Source of the DNA: an uncultured Acidimicrobiales bacterium
GTDB lineage: Bacteria; Actinomycetota; Acidimicrobiia; Acidimicrobiales; CALAML01
Assembly: GCA_937925845.1 (NCBI GenBank)
Contig: CALAML010000027.1
Span: 1-52,190, forward strand
Length of the DNA stretch: 52,190 nucleotides
Direction: 5' to 3'
The position numbers and the translations under genes were made by a program. Of the stretch, positions 19,845 to 28,249 are shown piece after piece. The notes beneath the pieces are model-generated. The model had not been told where the DNA came from. It did no database searches and saw only the letters and a program-made list of their open reading frames with translations. How positions within the stretch are numbered: position 1 is the first letter of the stretch; each line of letters opens with the position of its first letter.

Positions 19845-21317
19845 CTACCCGGCGAGCAGCTCGTTGACCTCAGCGTTGGCATCGACCAGCGCATCGACGT
19901 CGGCTTCGCCGCTCAGTACGGCGGTTACGGCGTCGCCCATGATCTGGTCAACCTCAGCGGCCTGACCGGCGATCGGGAAGAGGAAGGTGGTGCCTTCTTC
20001 AACGTGGGTGGTGAAAGCGCTCACGTCCACGCCGTTGTCGGCGTGGGCCTGCTGGGCGATTTCGGTTCCGCTGTCGAGGGCCGGGAACACAACGGCTCCG
20101 GCACCAACAACGTCCTGGCACTCAGCGCCAGCCATGTACTTGACCCATTCCCAAGCCTGCTCCGGGTGCTCCGAGGCGGTGGTGATCGAGTCGGCAAGGC
20201 CGTTGAACATCGAGGCTCGGGAGCCGTTCGGGCCGATCGGGGTCGGGATGAAGACCGCTGAATCGATCGAGTCGTCGCCGTTCCAGGCGCCGATCTTCCA
20301 GGAACCGTCGGTCATCGAAGCAACAAGACCGGTCTGGAGGTCCGGGTCGCCGGTGATGAGCTCGGGGCGGGGGATGAAGCCCTTTTCGATGGCGCTGCGG
20401 AACCAGGCCATGGTGTCGAGGAACGCCGGGTCGTCGTACTGGTAGACGGTGCCCCACGGGTTGGTGTCAAGGAACTCGAAGCCGTTCGAGGCGGCAAACG
20501 AGGAGTGGAAGACCTGGCCGGTACCGGCGCCAATGCCCTGGCCACTCCAGCCGTAGCGAACCACGTTGCTCGGGTCGAAGTCGGCCGAGTCACCGGTGTT
20601 GCCGTCGGCGTCGAGGCTGAGGCGAGCAATGATCTGCTCGAAGGTTCCACCGTCGTCCGGGTTCCACTCGGCGGCGGCGAACTCTTCAGCGGTCACGCCG
20701 GCCTCGTCGAGGGTGGCCTGGTCGGTAACGATGGCCACGGTGTCCCAGTCCTTCGGCAGACCGAAGCGCTCGCCGTCGGGCGATACCCAGAGGTCGGCAA
20801 GGCCGGGGAAGTAGTTGTCGGTGCTGACACCGTCGGCCTCAACGAAGTCGTTGAGCGCAACGAGCTGGCCACCGTCGATGAACTCGGGGTACTTGGCCAG
20901 GTGGTCGGTGAACACGTCGGGCACGTCGCCGGTAGCGAAGCCTGCGGAGAGGCCGTCCCAGTAGTCGCCCCAGGCGAACTGCTCAATGTTGATCTCGATG
21001 CCGGGGTTGGCGCCGGTGAAGTCGGTGGCGCACTGCTGGTAGAGGGGAAGCTGGTTCTCATCCCACAGCCAGTAGTCGATGGTGACGGCGTCACCCTCGG
21101 CCATGGCTTCGTCACCTTCATCTTCGGCCATGGCTTCGTCGCCTTCATCTTCGGCCATGGCTTCGTCGTCGCCGTCGCCGTCTTCGCTGCCGCCGTCATC
21201 GTCAGAGGACTGCGCGCCGTCACCGTCGCCGTCGCCGCTGGAGTCGCCACAGGCGGCCAGGGCAAAGGCGAAGGCGAATACCAACGCCAAAATTCGCAAT
21301 AGCTTGCTGTTTCTCAT
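19845..21317 (-). CDS. Extracellular sugar-binding lipoprotein (family 1 solute-binding)
   Basis: 490 residues; strong AGGAGGGG before the ATG. Signal peptide with lipobox Cys23 (LAACGDS). Residues ~24-75 are an acidic Ser/Gly/Asp linker carrying a nine-residue repeat DEAMAEDEG, encoded by 27-bp direct repeats at 21101-21127 and 21128-21154 plus a partial third. The mature part has typical SBP_bac_1 features: VTIDYWLWDENQLPLYQQC, VPDVFTDHLAKYPEF, WVSPDGERFGLPKDWDTVAI and a long C-terminal stretch to NAEVNELLAG. Downstream of the two permease genes and separated by 164 bp. The sugar is unknown. Confidence 0.93.
   Translation of the reverse strand: MRNSKLLRILALVFAFAFALAACGDSSGDGDGDGAQSSDDDGGSEDGDGDDEAMAEDEGDEAMAEDEGDEAMAEGDAVTIDYWLWDENQLPLYQQCATDFTGANPGIEINIEQFAWGDYWDGLSAGFATGDVPDVFTDHLAKYPEFIDGGQLVALNDFVEADGVSTDNYFPGLADLWVSPDGERFGLPKDWDTVAIVTDQATLDEAGVTAEEFAAAEWNPDDGGTFEQIIARLSLDADGNTGDSADFDPSNVVRYGWSGQGIGAGTGQVFHSSFAASNGFEFLDTNPWGTVYQYDDPAFLDTMAWFRSAIEKGFIPRPELITGDPDLQTGLVASMTDGSWKIGAWNGDDSIDSAVFIPTPIGPNGSRASMFNGLADSITTASEHPEQAWEWVKYMAGAECQDVVGAGAVVFPALDSGTEIAQQAHADNGVDVSAFTTHVEEGTTFLFPIAGQAAEVDQIMGDAVTAVLSGEADVDALVDANAEVNELLAG
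21101..21173. repeat. 27-bp coding tandem repeat
   Basis: Two exact-length units (21101-21127, 21128-21154, one base different) and a partial third inside the binding-protein gene; they encode the DEAMAEDEG acidic linker. Confidence 0.85.
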
Positions 21318-21481
21318 TCTGAATTCCCCTCCTAGGGAAGTGGCATTGCTGCCGGGTTTCTTTGGGTTCTCTTGGTAGTTGAGCTTCTTGTTTCGGTTAA
21401 TTGCTTACTTATGCAGGCGAGAGTGAGGGTAGGGCGTGTTCTTCGTGAGTTGATGTCACTCGACCAAATTCGTGACCGGTG

Positions 21482-22486
21482 TCACTTGATTCCGGAGAAG
21501 CCGATGGAGTCGACAACCCGGCGGCCGAAGATGGCAAAGAGGACCAGAATTGGTACCGAAGACACGAAGCTGGCAGCCATGAGGCCGGTCCAGTCCGGGG
21601 CGGTGGTGCCCGGTGTCTGGGCCTTGAATTCGTTGAGGGCCACAGTCAACACCCGGACCTCTTCGTTCTTGCCCACCACGAAGGGCCACAGGAACTCATT
21701 CCAGGAAGTCACATAGGTGAGGATGGCCAGCGTAAACAGCGGCGCCGACGCCATCGGCATGATTACCTGAAAGAAGCGTCGGAGATGACCGGCGCCATCG
21801 AGGACCGCCGCCTCTTCCACCTCTTTGGAGATGCCCAGAAAGAACTGGCGAAGGAAAAACACCGCGAAGGGAGTCATCAGGAAGAACGGAGCGATGATGC
21901 CCGGCAGCGTGTTGATCCAGCCGAACTGGTCGTCGGTAAAGGGAACCCAACTCGGTAGGTCACGGATGAAGAGGAAGTTGGGGATCAGCGAAAAGATTGG
22001 TGGCACCATCAGCGCCGACAGGTAGAGGGCAAACACCAGGTTTTGACCCCGGAATTTGAGCCGAGCGAAGGCGTAGGCGGCGAAGGCGCAGAACAGCACC
22101 TGGCCGATCGTGACCACCGTGGCCACCACCATGCTGTTGCGAAGGGCGGTGAGCAGGTCGAAGTTCTGCCCGGAGCCGCCAGCCGCTTCGTTCTCTTCCA
22201 GGCTGACGTCGGTGATGACCCGCTCGATGTTGATCCCGGTCGCCCTCGTGGTGGTGGCCCGACCGGTGAGCCCAACCTGGGCGCCCTCGGCGGCTTCACC
22301 CTCGAGTACGTCCACCGGCAGGATGTTGCCGGGGGCACTGATCAATCCGGCGTTGGTGCTCATGGCGCTGCGGAGCGTCCAGTAGATGGGGAAGAGGGTG
22401 GCGGCCAGGAACAGGCCCATGACTAGCCAGGCCACTCCTCGCCCGACGGTGAATCCTTCTGGGCTTCCAACGGTGCTGTTGCTCAT
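21482..22486 (-). CDS. Carbohydrate ABC transporter permease (MalG-like)
   Basis: 334 residues, six predicted membrane segments. The cytoplasmic EAA loop is EEAAVLDGAGHLRRFFQVIMPMASAP. Between the first and second helices the exterior loop is about 75 residues (38 to ~113), roughly twice the usual length, with a Glu/Ala/Gly-rich insert around 60-107. The start overlaps the previous permease stop by 4 bp. This is the second member of the heterodimeric permease pair. Confidence 0.94.
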   Translation of the reverse strand: MSNSTVGSPEGFTVGRGVAWLVMGLFLAATLFPIYWTLRSAMSTNAGLISAPGNILPVDVLEGEAAEGAQVGLTGRATTTRATGINIERVITDVSLEENEAAGGSGQNFDLLTALRNSMVVATVVTIGQVLFCAFAAYAFARLKFRGQNLVFALYLSALMVPPIFSLIPNFLFIRDLPSWVPFTDDQFGWINTLPGIIAPFFLMTPFAVFFLRQFFLGISKEVEEAAVLDGAGHLRRFFQVIMPMASAPLFTLAILTYVTSWNEFLWPFVVGKNEEVRVLTVALNEFKAQTPGTTAPDWTGLMAASFVSSVPILVLFAIFGRRVVDSIGFSGIK

Positions 22487-23463
22487 GCGAGATCCGATTC
22501 GTTCGCTCGAAGCAGCCGGAGCTGCGCCAGGGTAACAAACATAAGGAAGCCCATCAGGACCGTGGCCATCGCTGCGGCGTAGCCAAACTTGTTGCGGAAG
22601 AGGAAGGCGTTTTCGTAGATGTAGATGTAGATGACTCGGCTGGCTCCGGAGGGGCCACCGGTCTCGCCGCCGAGACCACCGGATGCGGTCTGGGCTACGT
22701 CGAACATCTGGAAGCTACCGATGAGCGACACCACCATCACCAGCGCCAGCACCGGCTTGAGCAGCGGCAGGGTGATGGTTCTGAACATCGTCATCTCGCT
22801 GGAACCATCGAGGGCGCCGGCTTCGTAGAGGTTGCGGGGGATGGTCTGCATCCCGGCGAACAGCAACAGGGCGGTGTAACCGGTGAACTTCCAGGTGTTG
22901 ATGAAGGCCATGGCCGGCACCACCAGCGTCGAGTCGTTCAGGAACGAACTGGCGCTGAAGCCCAGGCTTTCGATGACCGAGTTCACAAAGCCAACGCGGG
23001 GGTCGAGGAGGAACAGCCACAACATGGCCACCAGCACGTTGGGCAGCACCCATGGCACCAGGAGGATGCCCCGAACGATCAGGGATCGGGTGAGGCGGTC
23101 CATCATCACGGCCAGGATCAGCGCCAGGATCGTCTGGCTGCCGATGTTCATGGCCACAAATTTGAGCGTGACCCAAACCGAGTCCCAGAACCGGTCGTCG
23201 GACCACAGTTCCCGGTAGTTCTCAGCGCCGATCCACTCCGCCGGATTGCGGGAGGTCAGGCTGTCCTCGGTAAAGGAAATCCTGATCGCTCGGATCGTGG
23301 GAATCAGGTAAAAGATCAAGAACCCAAGAAGGCTTGGCAGCAGAAACCAGAAGGCCACCTTCCAGCCGCCGTCGAGCGCACGTTCTTCTCGGTTGCGTTT
23401 GGGTGGCTTTGGAACCGCCGCATCCGCGACAAGATCGTTTGCTCCCAACTGTCCTGCCGTCAT
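22483..23463 (-). CDS. Carbohydrate ABC transporter permease (MalF-like)
   Basis: 326 residues with six helices. N-terminal cytoplasmic part, first helix WFLLPSLLGFLIFYLIPTIRAIRISF, EAA motif NLYEAGALDGSSEMTMFRTITLPLL. A GAGGGGGA Shine-Dalgarno precedes the ATG. First gene of the minus-strand operon facing the LacI regulator; its promoter overlaps the palindromic operator at 23602-23615. Confidence 0.95.
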   Translation of the reverse strand: MTAGQLGANDLVADAAVPKPPKRNREERALDGGWKVAFWFLLPSLLGFLIFYLIPTIRAIRISFTEDSLTSRNPAEWIGAENYRELWSDDRFWDSVWVTLKFVAMNIGSQTILALILAVMMDRLTRSLIVRGILLVPWVLPNVLVAMLWLFLLDPRVGFVNSVIESLGFSASSFLNDSTLVVPAMAFINTWKFTGYTALLLFAGMQTIPRNLYEAGALDGSSEMTMFRTITLPLLKPVLALVMVVSLIGSFQMFDVAQTASGGLGGETGGPSGASRVIYIYIYENAFLFRNKFGYAAAMATVLMGFLMFVTLAQLRLLRANESDLA

Positions 23464-23578
23464 TCAATCCCCCTCACTGCTGGCCCCTCATTGCTGGGCT
23501 GGAGCCCCTTCGAACGCCCACCCTAGAGGCGGGCTCCTGTGTTGTCTGTGAAGCCGAGCACAACTTCCAGCCCTAACG

Positions 23579-23621
23579 AACCTAGCCATCTTGACACATC
23601 GCGTCAACGTTGACGTAATCT
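23579..23621. promoter_or_regulatory. Divergent promoters with LacI-type operator
   Basis: A perfect 14-bp palindrome CGTCAACGTTGACG (23602-23615) with a central CpG, the hallmark of LacI/GalR operators. For the minus strand its TTGACG half acts as the -35 and TAGGTT (23579-23584) as the -10, 17 bp apart. For the plus strand TTGACA (23591-23596) and TAATCT (23616-23621) flank the palindrome with 19 bp spacing. A repressor bound here would block both the permease operon and its own gene. Confidence 0.75.
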
Positions 23622-23737
23622 AGCTATCGATGCCTTGATGGCGTCGAGAATGCAAGTGGGGTGGGGCGGGGCTTGCGAACAACGAAGCAACCGTTTCGCT
23701 GATGCGCTGACATGGGCACCTGAGGTGACCACAAACG

Positions 23738-24805
23738 ATGACCAACAACCCAGCTGATTCGACATCAGAATCTTTGCCGGACTCGCCCGGAGCTACCGGC
23801 CAACCGGCGGACCGCCGGTCAACCTTGCACGACGTTGCCGCCCGGGTCGGGGTATCGCCCCGCACAGTTTCTCGGGTGGTCAACAACGAAGAGGGCTTCT
23901 CGGAAGCGACCCGCGAGCGCGTACTCGAGGCCATCGAGGAGTTGGAGTATCGCCCGAACCTGGTGGCTCGGGGGTTGGTGACCCAACAGACCCGTACCCT
24001 CGGCTTGGTCGTTACCGACCTCTCCGATCCGTTCTTCGCCGAATTGGCCAACGGTGCACAACGGGCGGCGATCACGAACCGCTACAACGTTTTTCTTTGC
24101 GCCACCGACAACGAGGCTGATCAGCAGGCCAACGTTTTGGATTCGCTCCGCAGCCACGGCATCGACGGCACCATTGTGTTCCCGGCCACCGACACCGACG
24201 ACGGCCTTCGTCGTGTTGCCGCCGATGTTCCCATCGTGTGTGTCGACCATGAGGTTGATCACCCCCGGATCACTACGGTGTCATCCGACCTGGTCGCTGG
24301 CGCTCGGATGGCGGTCGAGCATCTTGTCGACCGGGGCCACACCAAGCTGGGCATGGTGGCATCGAAGTTCTCGCCGTCGGATCGACGCCGTCGCGAAGTC
24401 GGCTTTCTGGCCGCCCATCGCAAGCTGTTTCCCGGGACACCGGAGCCGATGATCGTTCGCACCGAGCCGACCCTCGAGGGGGGCCGGAGCGCGACCGCCG
24501 AACTGCTCGACCGTGACCCGTCGATCACCGGCATCTTCGCCTACAACGACATCACTGCCATCGGCGCCATTCTGGCCGCCACCGACCGTGGGTTGACGGT
24601 GCCGGGAGACCTGGCGGTGGTCGGCTTTGATGATGTGCCTCTGGCTGCGGTGTTCGGGCCCCCACTCACCACCATCAGGATCGACCGTGAACGCCTGGGG
24701 CAGGTGGCCATCGAGATGGTCCTGGCGATGATGGGTGGCTCACGCACCGGTAGGCCGTCGCCACAGATCCTGCCGGTCGAATTGGTCGTCCGCGCTTCAA
24801 CCTGA
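23738..24805 (+). CDS. LacI family transcriptional regulator
   Basis: 355 residues. N-terminal helix-turn-helix TLHDVAARVGVSPRTVSRVVNNEEGFSEATRERVLEAIEELEYRPN (about residues 28-75), then the periplasmic-binding-protein-like effector domain (TLGLVVTDLSDPFFAELANGA ... GIFAYNDITAIGAILA ... VVGFDDVPLAAVFGPPLTTI). Normal family length with a ~25-residue N-terminal extension. GAGGTGA lies 7 nt before the ATG. Divergent from the permease operon, with the operator between, so it very likely represses sugar uptake and itself. Confidence 0.95.
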   Translation: MTNNPADSTSESLPDSPGATGQPADRRSTLHDVAARVGVSPRTVSRVVNNEEGFSEATRERVLEAIEELEYRPNLVARGLVTQQTRTLGLVVTDLSDPFFAELANGAQRAAITNRYNVFLCATDNEADQQANVLDSLRSHGIDGTIVFPATDTDDGLRRVAADVPIVCVDHEVDHPRITTVSSDLVAGARMAVEHLVDRGHTKLGMVASKFSPSDRRRREVGFLAAHRKLFPGTPEPMIVRTEPTLEGGRSATAELLDRDPSITGIFAYNDITAIGAILAATDRGLTVPGDLAVVGFDDVPLAAVFGPPLTTIRIDRERLGQVAIEMVLAMMGGSRTGRPSPQILPVELVVRAST

Positions 24806-24819
24806 CAAGCCCTGGGAGT

Positions 24820-24860
24820 CTGCTGATTAATGCTGGTTCGCCAGCATGATTAGTCAGCAG
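24820..24860. terminator. Hairpin between convergent genes
   Basis: Stem CTGCTGATTAATGCTGG (24820-24836) against CCAGCATGATTAGTCAGCAG (24841-24860), TTCG tetraloop and a small bulge. It separates the LacI gene from the binding-protein gene that ends at 24892. Confidence 0.65.
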
Positions 24861-24891
24861 GCTGGCGCCGGGATATCGCGAGCAGGAATCG

Positions 24892-26226
24892 CTAGAAGTT
24901 CCTGCTTCGGCCTTCTTCGAGTTCGTCGATCTGGTTGGCATAGGTGGTCGAGTCGTCGACAAAGCTGGCGATGGCGCTGGTGACCACCGAGGTAAACGCC
25001 GGCGATGTGGCCCGCAAGAACGTGGTGTTTTGTGTCGTGGCACCGCTGATGGCCTCGGCCACTTTGGCCTGGATCGAGTTGGCTCCGGCGTGCAGTTGGC
25101 TGGTGTCGACCGCCACCGATCCGGCGGTGCCCGAAGCGAAGGCTTGCTGGGCTGCGGGGGCTCCGAGGTACTGAGCCAGCTCAGTTGCCGCCTCTGGGTT
25201 CGGAGCGTCGACCGGCATCACCAGACCGTCGATTGGCACGATCAGGTCGCCGGCACCGTTGTCGGTCAGGGCCGGGAAGGCAAAGAAGTCGAGATCGTCG
25301 AGATCGGCCGGGGGGAACTCCGACGCCACGAACGACCCGGTCAGCAGCATCGCCGCGTTGCCGTCGTGGAGTTCTTTGGCCGCGTCCTGCCAGGTGCGCG
25401 ACGCCGAGTTGGGTTCCATGAACGGAGCCAACTGCTGCCACAGCACAAAGATCTGGGCCACGTTGTCTTCGGTGAAATCCACTTTCCCGGTGGCCATGGC
25501 CCAGTGGTAGTCAGAGCCGTTGAGCCGCAACCCGAGGGTGTCGAACCAGCCGACGGCCTCCCAGCCTTCGGCGTTGGCGGTGGCGAACGGGGTCAAGCCG
25601 CTGTTCTGGGCCTTTTCACAAACGGTGAACAGCTCGTTGAGGCCGGTGGGCACGTCGAGGCCGAGGTTGCGGAACACGCTCTTGCGGTAAAAGACGCCCC
25701 AGGCGTGGCGGGCGACTGGGAGTAACGGTCCGGCGCCAGCCAGGTCGGGTCTGATGACCCCTTCGTCAACCAGTGTTCCCAGACCGTAGCCGTCACCCCA
25801 TCGCACCAGGTCGGCGCCGCTCGCCGCGATGGTGTCGGGGTCGTTGAGATCGATTGCCTCGACCGGGTTGTCGGCCACCTCGATGTCGACATCGGGGTTG
25901 TCGTAGCCAGCTAGCGCCCGGGTGAGCGCGGTCGATTCACCCTCGGTTCGAGCGCCGAAGGCGAGGAGTACCGGGCCGGTTGGCCGATCGACGGTTTCGA
26001 GTTCCTCACCGGTGCGGGCCAGCTCTGGTGGCGGCTCTTCGCTATCGGCGGCATTCTCACCACCGCCACCCCCGCAGGCCGCCGCAGCCAGGGAGACGGC
26101 GCCGACCGCGGCCGTGCCGATAAATCGACGACGCGATACCGGCGCGGGAGCGGTGTCCGAGGGTCCCGCCGGTTCCTCGAGTGTTGCTTCGGATTTCGAG
26201 GGGCGAGCGTTCACCAAAATCACCAT
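24892..26226 (-). CDS. Tat-exported sugar-binding lipoprotein
   Basis: About 444 residues from the ATG at 26226 (GTG codons nearby are equally possible; a longer frame to 26373 overlaps a palindromic repeat and is unlikely). Twin-arginine signal SRRRFIGTAAVGAVSLAAAAC with the lipobox Cys at 51, so the folded or partly folded protein may be exported by Tat. The rest resembles family 1 solute-binding proteins (WGVFYRKSVFRNLGLDVP, WEAVGWFDTLGLRLNGSDYHW, GNAAMLLTGSFVASEFP). It converges on the LacI gene. It is a second binding protein without its own permeases, so it may share the importer. Confidence 0.88.
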   Translation of the reverse strand: MVILVNARPSKSEATLEEPAGPSDTAPAPVSRRRFIGTAAVGAVSLAAAACGGGGGENAADSEEPPPELARTGEELETVDRPTGPVLLAFGARTEGESTALTRALAGYDNPDVDIEVADNPVEAIDLNDPDTIAASGADLVRWGDGYGLGTLVDEGVIRPDLAGAGPLLPVARHAWGVFYRKSVFRNLGLDVPTGLNELFTVCEKAQNSGLTPFATANAEGWEAVGWFDTLGLRLNGSDYHWAMATGKVDFTEDNVAQIFVLWQQLAPFMEPNSASRTWQDAAKELHDGNAAMLLTGSFVASEFPPADLDDLDFFAFPALTDNGAGDLIVPIDGLVMPVDAPNPEAATELAQYLGAPAAQQAFASGTAGSVAVDTSQLHAGANSIQAKVAEAISGATTQNTTFLRATSPAFTSVVTSAIASFVDDSTTYANQIDELEEGRSRNF

Positions 26227-26250
26227 CGAGAGGGGGCCGGGGCGAAGACC

Positions 26251-26256
26251 AACGTT
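26251..26256 (-). promoter_or_regulatory. Possible weak LacI half-operator
   Basis: AACGTT within CCAACGTTAG, sharing the CAACGTT core of the operator at 23602, 25 bp upstream of the Tat-lipoprotein start. The match is short, so this is a weak guess. Confidence 0.25.
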
Positions 26257-26350
26257 AGTTCTCGGGTCTGGCGAAGTGGTGTACAACCCAACCGAGGGAC
26301 CCGCCAACCGCACACCCGCCTCCCTCAACTTCCCCCACTCAAGCTCCCGT

Positions 26351-26402
26351 TCAAGATCTGTGACGCCCAGCACCGCACTTTTGCAGTGCTGGGCGTCACA
26401 AA
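26351..26402. repeat. Palindromic element, family B copy 2
   Basis: 15-bp perfect arms TGTGACGCCCAGCAC (26359-26373) and complement (26386-26400), inner GCA/TGC, centre ACTTTTG. The first 17 bp TCAAGATCTGTGACGCC are identical to the copy at 9809. It lies in the divergent gap between the binding protein and dapB. Confidence 0.85.
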
Positions 26403-26453
26403 TCCCGGCCGATGGTGTTTGGCAAAGTCCGTGGTCGGGGCGAGACTTGGCTC

Positions 26454-27227
26454 ATGACGATTCGAGTGGGTGTGATCGGTGCCGGGGGAAAGGTCGGGTC
26501 GACGGTTTGTGACGCGGTTGAGGCCGCGCCCGACTGCGAGCTTGCGGCCGCGCTCGATCCCCAGATTGTGGGCCGCGACATCCATGGCATCACCGTGACC
26601 GACCGGATCGATGACCTGGTTGGCGAGGTTGATGTTGTGGTGGATTTCACCAACCTGGCCGCGGCCCGGGCCAATCTTCCGGTGCTCGCTGGCAGCGGGG
26701 TGCATGCGGTGGTCGGCACCACCGGCTTCACCGAAGAGGATCTCGCCACCCTCGGTGAGGCGTTCGGGGCGGGCGGGGCCAGCTGCTTGATCGCGCCAAA
26801 CTTCGCCATCGGTGCGGTGCTGATGATGCGCTTCGCCGAGATGGCTGCGCCTCATTTTGAACGGGCCGAGATCATCGAGCTGCACCATGAGCAGAAACTG
26901 GATGCCCCCTCGGGCACGGCGATGAAAACCCTTGACCGAATGGTGGCCGCCGCCCCCGACGGGTTTGGTGCCGATCCGACCGAGACCGAAACCCTGCCCG
27001 GGGCCCGTGGTGCCCGGCACGAGTCGGGTATCCACCTTCACTCGGTTCGGATGCGGGGGATGGTCGCTCATCAGGAGGTGCTGCTCGGCACCATGGGTGA
27101 GACCATCACCATCCGCCACGACAGCTACGACCGGTCGTCGTTTATGCCCGGCGTGCTGTTGGCGGTGCGCAACATCACCGACTATCCCGGCCTCACCATC
27201 GGTCTGGAACCGTTCCTCGGGCTGTAG
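26454..27227 (+). CDS. dapB: 4-hydroxy-tetrahydrodipicolinate reductase
   Basis: About 257 residues from the ATG at 26454, chosen because the family begins with the nucleotide-binding strand IRVGVIGAGGKVGS. Later blocks are VVDFTN, VGTTGF, APNFAIGAVLMMRFA and the catalytic signature ELHHEQKLDAPSGTA. It reduces HTPA with NAD(P)H on the way to diaminopimelate and lysine, needed for peptidoglycan. Its usual neighbours pnp and M16 peptidase are 11 kb upstream, separated by the sugar importer region. No Shine-Dalgarno; a weak GAGACT is 6 nt upstream. Confidence 0.97.
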   Translation: MTIRVGVIGAGGKVGSTVCDAVEAAPDCELAAALDPQIVGRDIHGITVTDRIDDLVGEVDVVVDFTNLAAARANLPVLAGSGVHAVVGTTGFTEEDLATLGEAFGAGGASCLIAPNFAIGAVLMMRFAEMAAPHFERAEIIELHHEQKLDAPSGTAMKTLDRMVAAAPDGFGADPTETETLPGARGARHESGIHLHSVRMRGMVAHQEVLLGTMGETITIRHDSYDRSSFMPGVLLAVRNITDYPGLTIGLEPFLGL

Positions 27228-27251
27228 CCCAGCCGGGCAAGAGCGCCAGCC

Positions 27252-28226
27252 CTATGGGTTGGCAGGCCCGTTGGGTCCCTCGGGGTCGCCAGGGTTGGTC
27301 GGTCGGGCTCCCGCTTCGCCATCGGTCGGATCACCTTCGACCGAACCTGCACCTTCGGCACGGCCACCTTCGATATGGCCACCTTCGATATGGCCACCTT
27401 CGACACCATCGGTAGCGGCAGTGTCAGCATCGGCGGTTTTGGTGTCGTCGAGCTTGGCCAGGTCGGCGAGGCTCGCCTCGTTGGCCCGGCCCTTCGCCAG
27501 TTCGGCCCGGAGGCTCCATGCCGCCCAGGCCACGGTGAGAACCGTGAGCGGCAGACGGTATTCACTGATGAAGTCCGTGACCCGTCCCAACGGTGATTCG
27601 AACTCCTCACCGGCCTGGCGAATCAGGAAGAGGCGGGTGAAGGTGCCGGTGACGTTGGCAATGAAGAAGCCAGCCACCGACATGCCCGATGCGCCGGCGA
27701 GCAGACAGATGGGGTTGTTCGGGGCGATAAACACCAGTGGGTAGCTCGCCTTGGAGAACCAGCCCTCGGAGTTCCGCATGAACTGACCGATCGAGGGAGT
27801 GCGCCGCTCGAGCCACGAGATGGCGCTGTCGCCATACCAAAGGCCGAGCAGGAAGAAGAGTGGGTCCGATAGCAGGAGTCGGGCCGCGCCGATGGCGTAG
27901 TAGGGAAGGGTGTCGATGTGTTCGGTAACGATGGCCAGGTTGCGGCTTCGGGAGTTCAGGGCCAGCAGCCACGCCGGATGTTTGTCGAACCACTGCGGGG
28001 CGAGGGCGTCGCCGGTGTAGCTGACGATCACCAACATCACGATTGGGGTGAGGAGCCATCCCACATGCGGAGGCGTCCTGTCGGCGACGAGCGCATCGCC
28101 GGTGTTCGAGGTCATGGCGCCAGCCGACGCCGGCGTTGCCTGGCCGGTTTCGTCGAGGGGGTCGTTGGTGGGTTCCGATGCTTGCACTGGCACCAGTGTG
28201 GCACCGCCGACGTCACGACCGGACAC
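27252..28226 (-). CDS. DedA/VTT-like membrane protein with repeat tail
   Basis: 324 residues from GTG 28226 (an ATG at 28115 is an alternative). Hydrophobic segments (GWLLTPIVMLVIVSY, LFFLLGLWYGDSAI, LVFIAPNNPICLLAGASGMSVAGFFIANVTG, LPLTVLTVAWAAW) and the pattern around the last ones resemble DedA/VTT proteins, which flip or transport lipids; this is a fold-level guess. The cytoplasmic tail (from about 250) is Glu/Gly/Ala-rich with a GGHIE repeat encoded by three 15-bp units (27362-27406). Converges on dapB with only 24 bp between; divergent from SURF1. Confidence 0.65.
   Translation of the reverse strand: MSGRDVGGATLVPVQASEPTNDPLDETGQATPASAGAMTSNTGDALVADRTPPHVGWLLTPIVMLVIVSYTGDALAPQWFDKHPAWLLALNSRSRNLAIVTEHIDTLPYYAIGAARLLLSDPLFFLLGLWYGDSAISWLERRTPSIGQFMRNSEGWFSKASYPLVFIAPNNPICLLAGASGMSVAGFFIANVTGTFTRLFLIRQAGEEFESPLGRVTDFISEYRLPLTVLTVAWAAWSLRAELAKGRANEASLADLAKLDDTKTADADTAATDGVEGGHIEGGHIEGGRAEGAGSVEGDPTDGEAGARPTNPGDPEGPNGPANP
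27362..27406. repeat. 15-bp coding tandem repeat
   Basis: Three units of GGCCACCTTCGATAT, the last with two changes, inside the DedA-like gene and encoding the GGHIE repeat on the minus strand. Confidence 0.85.
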
Positions 28227-28249
28227 CGCTGGTCATAGACTTTGGAGAG

